Positions 61,279-64,000 of a stretch of DNA of 64,000 nt are shown here, one piece after another. Every line of letters begins with the position of its first letter. The first letter of the stretch is position 1. This DNA is from Candidatus Limnocylindrales bacterium (GTDB lineage Bacteria > Desulfobacterota > Binatia > UBA1149 > CAITLU01). The stretch lies in the NCBI GenBank assembly GCA_035626395.1, contig DASPNR010000041.1:16475-80474 (forward strand), written 5' to 3'. The position numbers were made by a program, and so were the translations under genes. The notes under the pieces were generated by a model. The model saw nothing but the letters and a program-made list of their open reading frames with translations. It did no database searches and was not told the origin of the DNA.

Positions 61279-62103
61279 TCAGTTTCCTGCCTTCGGCGCG
61301 ACCGTGTGTGCGGTGGCCGGCTCCTCGACGGAGCGGCGGTTGAGGTGTTTGCGGAGGTCCTGCAGGCCCAGCAGGAACGCGCCGATCACGACCACGCCGA
61401 TCACGTAGATGCCGCCGTCGGCGAAGATGTGCGGGTGTGCCTGGCGCAGGCCGTACGCCGCCAGCAGTCCGAGCATCAGGCCGAAAGGCCGCAACTCCGA
61501 CAGCACCAGCCTGTTGCGGCCCGACAGGATGGCGGCGAACGGAACGAGCGAGCTCTTCTCGGTGTACGGCCCATGCAGGGAAGGATTGCGCGCACGCAGC
61601 TTGGCGTCCTGGTGCATGCTCCCGAGGATGGCGATGGCGGACAGGCCGGCAAAGAAGATCGTTCCGGTCAGGCGCGTTGCCAGCAGAGCGTGCGCGATGT
61701 TCGTCATCGCCAGTCCGACCATGAACGGGTGTCGCGTGATGCGTTCCAGGCCGCGCGGCTCCGGCTTCGTTCCAGCTGAGCTCAGGTAGTAGGCGGATGT
61801 GGGGTAATCGAAGAGCGATCCGACAAGAAGCATCACGCCGAGCGTGGACAGCACGATGAGCGGCCATCGCATCACCGCATCGCTTCCGAGGGCGAAGCCG
61901 GCGGGGCCCTGTGTGCTGACGACGGAGTAGTTGTAGGCGAGCAGGCTGAACCCGGCAGTGGCCACGGCCGAGAACAGCATGGTGAACGTGAACGCCCCAA
62001 AGCGTGCCACGAGCGGGCCGCGCACGTACGAGCTGGCCATGCCGATGTGCGTGATGCCGAACAACGAGAGGGTGAGAATGACGCTGAGGACGGGATCCAT
62101 CAC
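61279..62103 (-). CDS. NnrU-like integral membrane protein
   Basis: 274 residues with about seven hydrophobic segments, for example VLSVILTLSLFGITHIGMA, LIVLSTLGVMLLVG and VIGVVVIGAFLLGL. The conserved part, PRGLERITRHPFMVGLAMTNIAHALLA...GSMHQDAKLRAR, matches the NnrU family, whose members are linked to nitric oxide or nitrous oxide metabolism or have unknown roles. Related to isoprenylcysteine methyltransferase-type fold. Its ATG overlaps the GbsR-type regulator stop as ATGA, so the two are translationally coupled and the regulator probably controls it. Confidence 0.87.
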   Translation of the reverse strand: MMDPVLSVILTLSLFGITHIGMASSYVRGPLVARFGAFTFTMLFSAVATAGFSLLAYNYSVVSTQGPAGFALGSDAVMRWPLIVLSTLGVMLLVGSLFDYPTSAYYLSSAGTKPEPRGLERITRHPFMVGLAMTNIAHALLATRLTGTIFFAGLSAIAILGSMHQDAKLRARNPSLHGPYTEKSSLVPFAAILSGRNRLVLSELRPFGLMLGLLAAYGLRQAHPHIFADGGIYVIGVVVIGAFLLGLQDLRKHLNRRSVEEPATAHTVAPKAGN

Positions 62104-62717
62104 TTCGTTCTCCTTGCGGGCGGCTTCGCGGATTTGCCGCCGCTACCCGCGGTTGCAGGCGCCGTCGCTGCCTTGCCGGCACCTTTCGTACCGGGCGAGG
62201 TCATCGCAGCGCCTGCTGTGGCTGCCGCTGCGGCGAACAGCGGCGGAGGAAACGGGTTGCCCGGTGCGAGCATCCCGGCGGTCGCATCCATGATGCGAAA
62301 GAAAGTCTCGAGCGTGTCGAGCCGCTGCTTGATGAACGCCTCCTGCTCGGGCGTTGCGGGCTCGTCGATCGCGCGCGTTTCCTGGATCGTCGTCAGCACC
62401 TGGCGCATGTTCCAGCGAAAGCGCCGCTCCATGATCTCCTGCATGACGCGCACCAGATCGGTCGCAGCCTGATAGTGATCGCGCCGCGAGCCTGGAATGC
62501 GCACCAGGCGGACCAGGTGCCAGTCGGTGAGGCCGCGGATGTTGATGGAGATGTTGCTCTTGCTCTGGCCGAGCTTGGCCGCGATGTCCTCCAGCGACAG
62601 GGGCTCGCGCTCCAGGTAGAGCAGGCCGAAGATGCGGCCCTGCAGAGCGTTGAGGACGCCGGAAGTCGCCGCCGAAGCACCGATTCCATCAACGAAAATT
62701 GCCGTCTTCCGATCCAC
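62100..62717 (-). CDS. GbsR/MarR-family transcription regulator
   Basis: 205 residues from a GTG with GGAGG seven bases upstream (a GTG four codons earlier is less well placed). Winged helix: VLNALQGRIFGLLYLEREPLSLEDIAAKLGQSKSNISINIRGLTDWHLVRLVRIPGSRRDHYQAATD, with the GbsR wing. The C-terminal tail is long, Ala/Pro- and Lys-rich. GbsR regulators bind palindromes to repress or activate stress genes. Two direct TGAACGTT repeats with an AT-rich spacer lie 30-55 bp upstream of the start. It overlaps nnrU-like by 4 bp. Confidence 0.9.
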   Translation of the reverse strand: MDRKTAIFVDGIGASAATSGVLNALQGRIFGLLYLEREPLSLEDIAAKLGQSKSNISINIRGLTDWHLVRLVRIPGSRRDHYQAATDLVRVMQEIMERRFRWNMRQVLTTIQETRAIDEPATPEQEAFIKQRLDTLETFFRIMDATAGMLAPGNPFPPPLFAAAAATAGAAMTSPGTKGAGKAATAPATAGSGGKSAKPPARRTK

Positions 62718-62747
62718 CAGGGCCTCCACTCAACAGGCTGTACGTTA

Positions 62748-62773
62748 TGAACGTTTAGAAAATTTTGAACGTT
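62748..62773. promoter_or_regulatory. TGAACGTT repeats in an AT-rich island before the GbsR-type gene
   Basis: TGAACGTT is repeated at 62748-62755 and 62766-62773 (period 18), each containing the palindrome AACGTT. The spacer is TAGAAAATTT, very AT-rich for this DNA. It lies just upstream of the regulator start, where the promoter would be. It is a likely promoter/operator region for autoregulation. Confidence 0.5.
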
Positions 62774-62964
62774 CCGTCAAGTCGCGTTGGCGGACGTGTC
62801 CAACAGGGTGGGCAGGCACAGCATCCTGGCCAATGGGAACGGACGGTCGAGTCGCCGCCGATCGTCGGGCACCCGCCGCGACGACGGCGTGTGCCGAGCT
62901 CACGGCGCGGTGGTGGTCGTTGCGGCAGGCGGAGGCGAGAGCGCCGTGAGGAAACGACTCCCTC

Positions 62965-63342
62965 TCAGAAGCAGTCGCCCTCGGCGCCGCCAACCACCGA
63001 GTGCAGGATCCAGCCAGTCCGCGTGATGGGTGAGACCCGCGGCTTTTCCTGCCCGGCCATGGTGGTGACCGAGTGCCAGCCGGTGTTCTGACACTGGAGC
63101 AGCGTGACCGCCTGCAGGAACCATTTGTATGAGCGGACATCGAGCGCTTCCGGGCAATCGATGGCCGACTCCAGCACCGCAAGATGCGCCGTAAGCTGCT
63201 CCGTCTTCGATGCAGGCGCCATGTTGCGGAGCACGCAGCGCTCGGCGCGGAAGGCGAGGGCGTACCAGCCGGCGATCGGCATGAACACGATCGCGCAGCA
63301 GCAGGCCAGGAAGCACGTGATGAATACTTCCACCAGTCGCAT
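62965..63342 (-). CDS. Small membrane-anchored protein, unknown
   Basis: 125 residues from MRLVEVF (a GTG three codons upstream is an alternative). One N-terminal hydrophobic segment (FITCFLACCCAIVFMPIAGWYALAF) would anchor it in the inner membrane with a Cys-rich core. The remaining 90 residues face one side: SKTEQLTAHLAVLESAIDCPEALDV, WFLQAVTLLQCQNTGWHSVTTMAG. It resembles no family that I recognise. It stands alone; the next gene on this strand is the GbsR-type regulator, about 250 bp downstream. Confidence 0.55.
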   Translation of the reverse strand: MRLVEVFITCFLACCCAIVFMPIAGWYALAFRAERCVLRNMAPASKTEQLTAHLAVLESAIDCPEALDVRSYKWFLQAVTLLQCQNTGWHSVTTMAGQEKPRVSPITRTGWILHSVVGGAEGDCF

Positions 63343-63903
63343 CGCGTGCACGATCTATAGGGGTGGCGTGGGTGAATGAAGCATGAGGGCGACCCAGCAC
63401 GTGCTGCGGAGCGCGGTCCGCCACCACTCGTGCTGCGGAGCGGAGACTGTGCAGTGGCGCTGCCTCGAGTCGCGTGCTCGATCTCGCAGCGACGCTTGCG
63501 CGTGGCAGCGCCGTAGAATGAGCGTGCCGGCCTCTCGGTAGGCGGATGGCCCTGTGGGCAGTCGCGGCGGCCAAAGCAACGCGTAGGGCGGCGCGACGAA
63601 GATGCGAGTCGCGCTCGATCGGCGCGTCCGCACGCACCTCGACCCGCGTCGGTGCAAGCACGCGGCGACGTCGCCGTCGCGCCGACGCTGGCCGCAAAAG
63701 CCGCACGCGGCGGGCCCTCGCGTCGCCCCCCTCCTCTTCGCCGCAATCTGCTTTCCCAGAGTGGTCTTGCCGAGGCTGGGCCGGCCGGCCGACGCTGCGC
63801 TCGATCACCGCAATGCGCACGGGCGACGTCGCGGCGAAAGAAATGACGGAAACAGCATGAAAAAAGCCTTCCGCTCACTTGCCAGGCGCAGTGTTTTCGT
63901 ACT
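63343..63903. other. Intergenic region without clear gene
   Basis: The 561 bases hold no frame with family resemblance or good start. A 14-bp direct repeat CGTGCTGCGGAGCG occurs at 63400-63413 and 63429-63442. Near the right side a short ORF (63857-63919, starting ATGAAAAAAGCC, 20 residues) could be chance. TTGCCA and TACTAT, 15 bp apart near 63880-63905, could be a promoter for the edge gene. Confidence 0.45.
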
Positions 63904-64000
63904 ATGTTCGCCTCGATGATCGAGGTCTCCGCTGCCATTCGTGACGACGTCTCCAGCCGCTTCGTGCGCCTGCCGCTGGCCGGCACCCGCATCACGGCCG
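63904..64000 (+). CDS. 5' part of a gene running off the window
   Basis: The frame starts ATGTTCGCC at 63904, with a second ATG at 63916 (MIEVSAAIRDDVSSRF), and stays open to the right edge; 32 residues are visible (VSAAIRDDVSSRFVRLPLAG). Too short to name a product. A TACTAT box overlaps the first ATG, so the second ATG may be the actual start, perhaps nearly leaderless. Confidence 0.4.
   Translation, partial: MFASMIEVSAAIRDDVSSRFVRLPLAGTRITA

Noticed and set aside
62745..63995. 416-residue minus-strand frame at the right end
   Set aside because: Arg/Ser-rich translation without motifs that overlaps the small membrane protein gene in another frame; a GC-driven open frame.

Overview
The window is GC-rich throughout and densely coded on both strands. 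It has no rRNA, tRNA, CRISPR array, insertion sequence or phage gene that I can see. The gene mix suggests a Gram-negative, probably soil or sediment, bacterium of the deep deltaproteobacterial / Candidatus Binatia type. It combines several large secreted proteins with cysteine-rich and choice-of-anchor domains, Thr-rich linkers and dockerin-like calcium loops, outer-membrane barrels, a DUF1329 protein, a P450, an F420-type LLM oxidoreductase, and an ETF / acyl-CoA dehydrogenase / membrane Fe-S oxidoreductase set. The lineage is inferred from gene families only; no marker gene is present.

Layout. 1-7.2 kb: the end of a beta-helix anchor-Q protein, a small basic protein, a membrane-anchored pentapeptide-repeat protein (minus) and a secreted ELWxxDGT / disintegrin-like repeat protein. 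7.2-13 kb: P450 and DUF192 lipoprotein (minus), a divergent EtfD-type Fe-S oxidoreductase, and a secreted lipase. 13-26.7 kb: a G8-domain beta-helix protein (minus), an LLM oxidoreductase, and a tight four-gene set of secreted proteins: transglutaminase-like/metzincin fusion, NTF2-like, toroid + Cys-repeat + dockerin-like, and DUF1566. 26.7-28.8 kb: an AhpD/CMD-family gene interrupted by an in-frame TGA exactly at the redox Cys, best read as a selenoprotein, then DUF1329. 28.9-39.3 kb: RapA (minus), a lipoprotein with two cohesin-like modules, a Tat-exported protein, and a 1545-residue methyltransferase/glycosyltransferase. 39.3-48.6 kb: a large LuxR-type regulator, an alpha/beta hydrolase, then an RNA-metabolism group (DEAD-box helicase and two RRM proteins) and small secreted proteins. 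48.7-54.4 kb: etfBA, a formyltransferase-like protein, an XRE-cupin regulator, and a SET-domain methyltransferase coupled to an outer-membrane barrel. 54.5-64 kb: TonB receptor, CocE-type hydrolase, acyl-CoA dehydrogenase, hemerythrin-like protein, a GbsR-type regulator coupled to NnrU, and the start of a further gene at the right edge.

Working together. Acyl-CoA dehydrogenase -> EtfAB -> EtfD-type oxidoreductase would feed electrons from acyl-CoA oxidation to quinone, although the three loci are separate. The secreted proteins share dockerin-like, cohesin-like and Thr-linker modules that could form a surface assembly (inference). The strongest single observation is the putative CxxU selenoprotein with a SECIS-like hairpin directly after the TGA.
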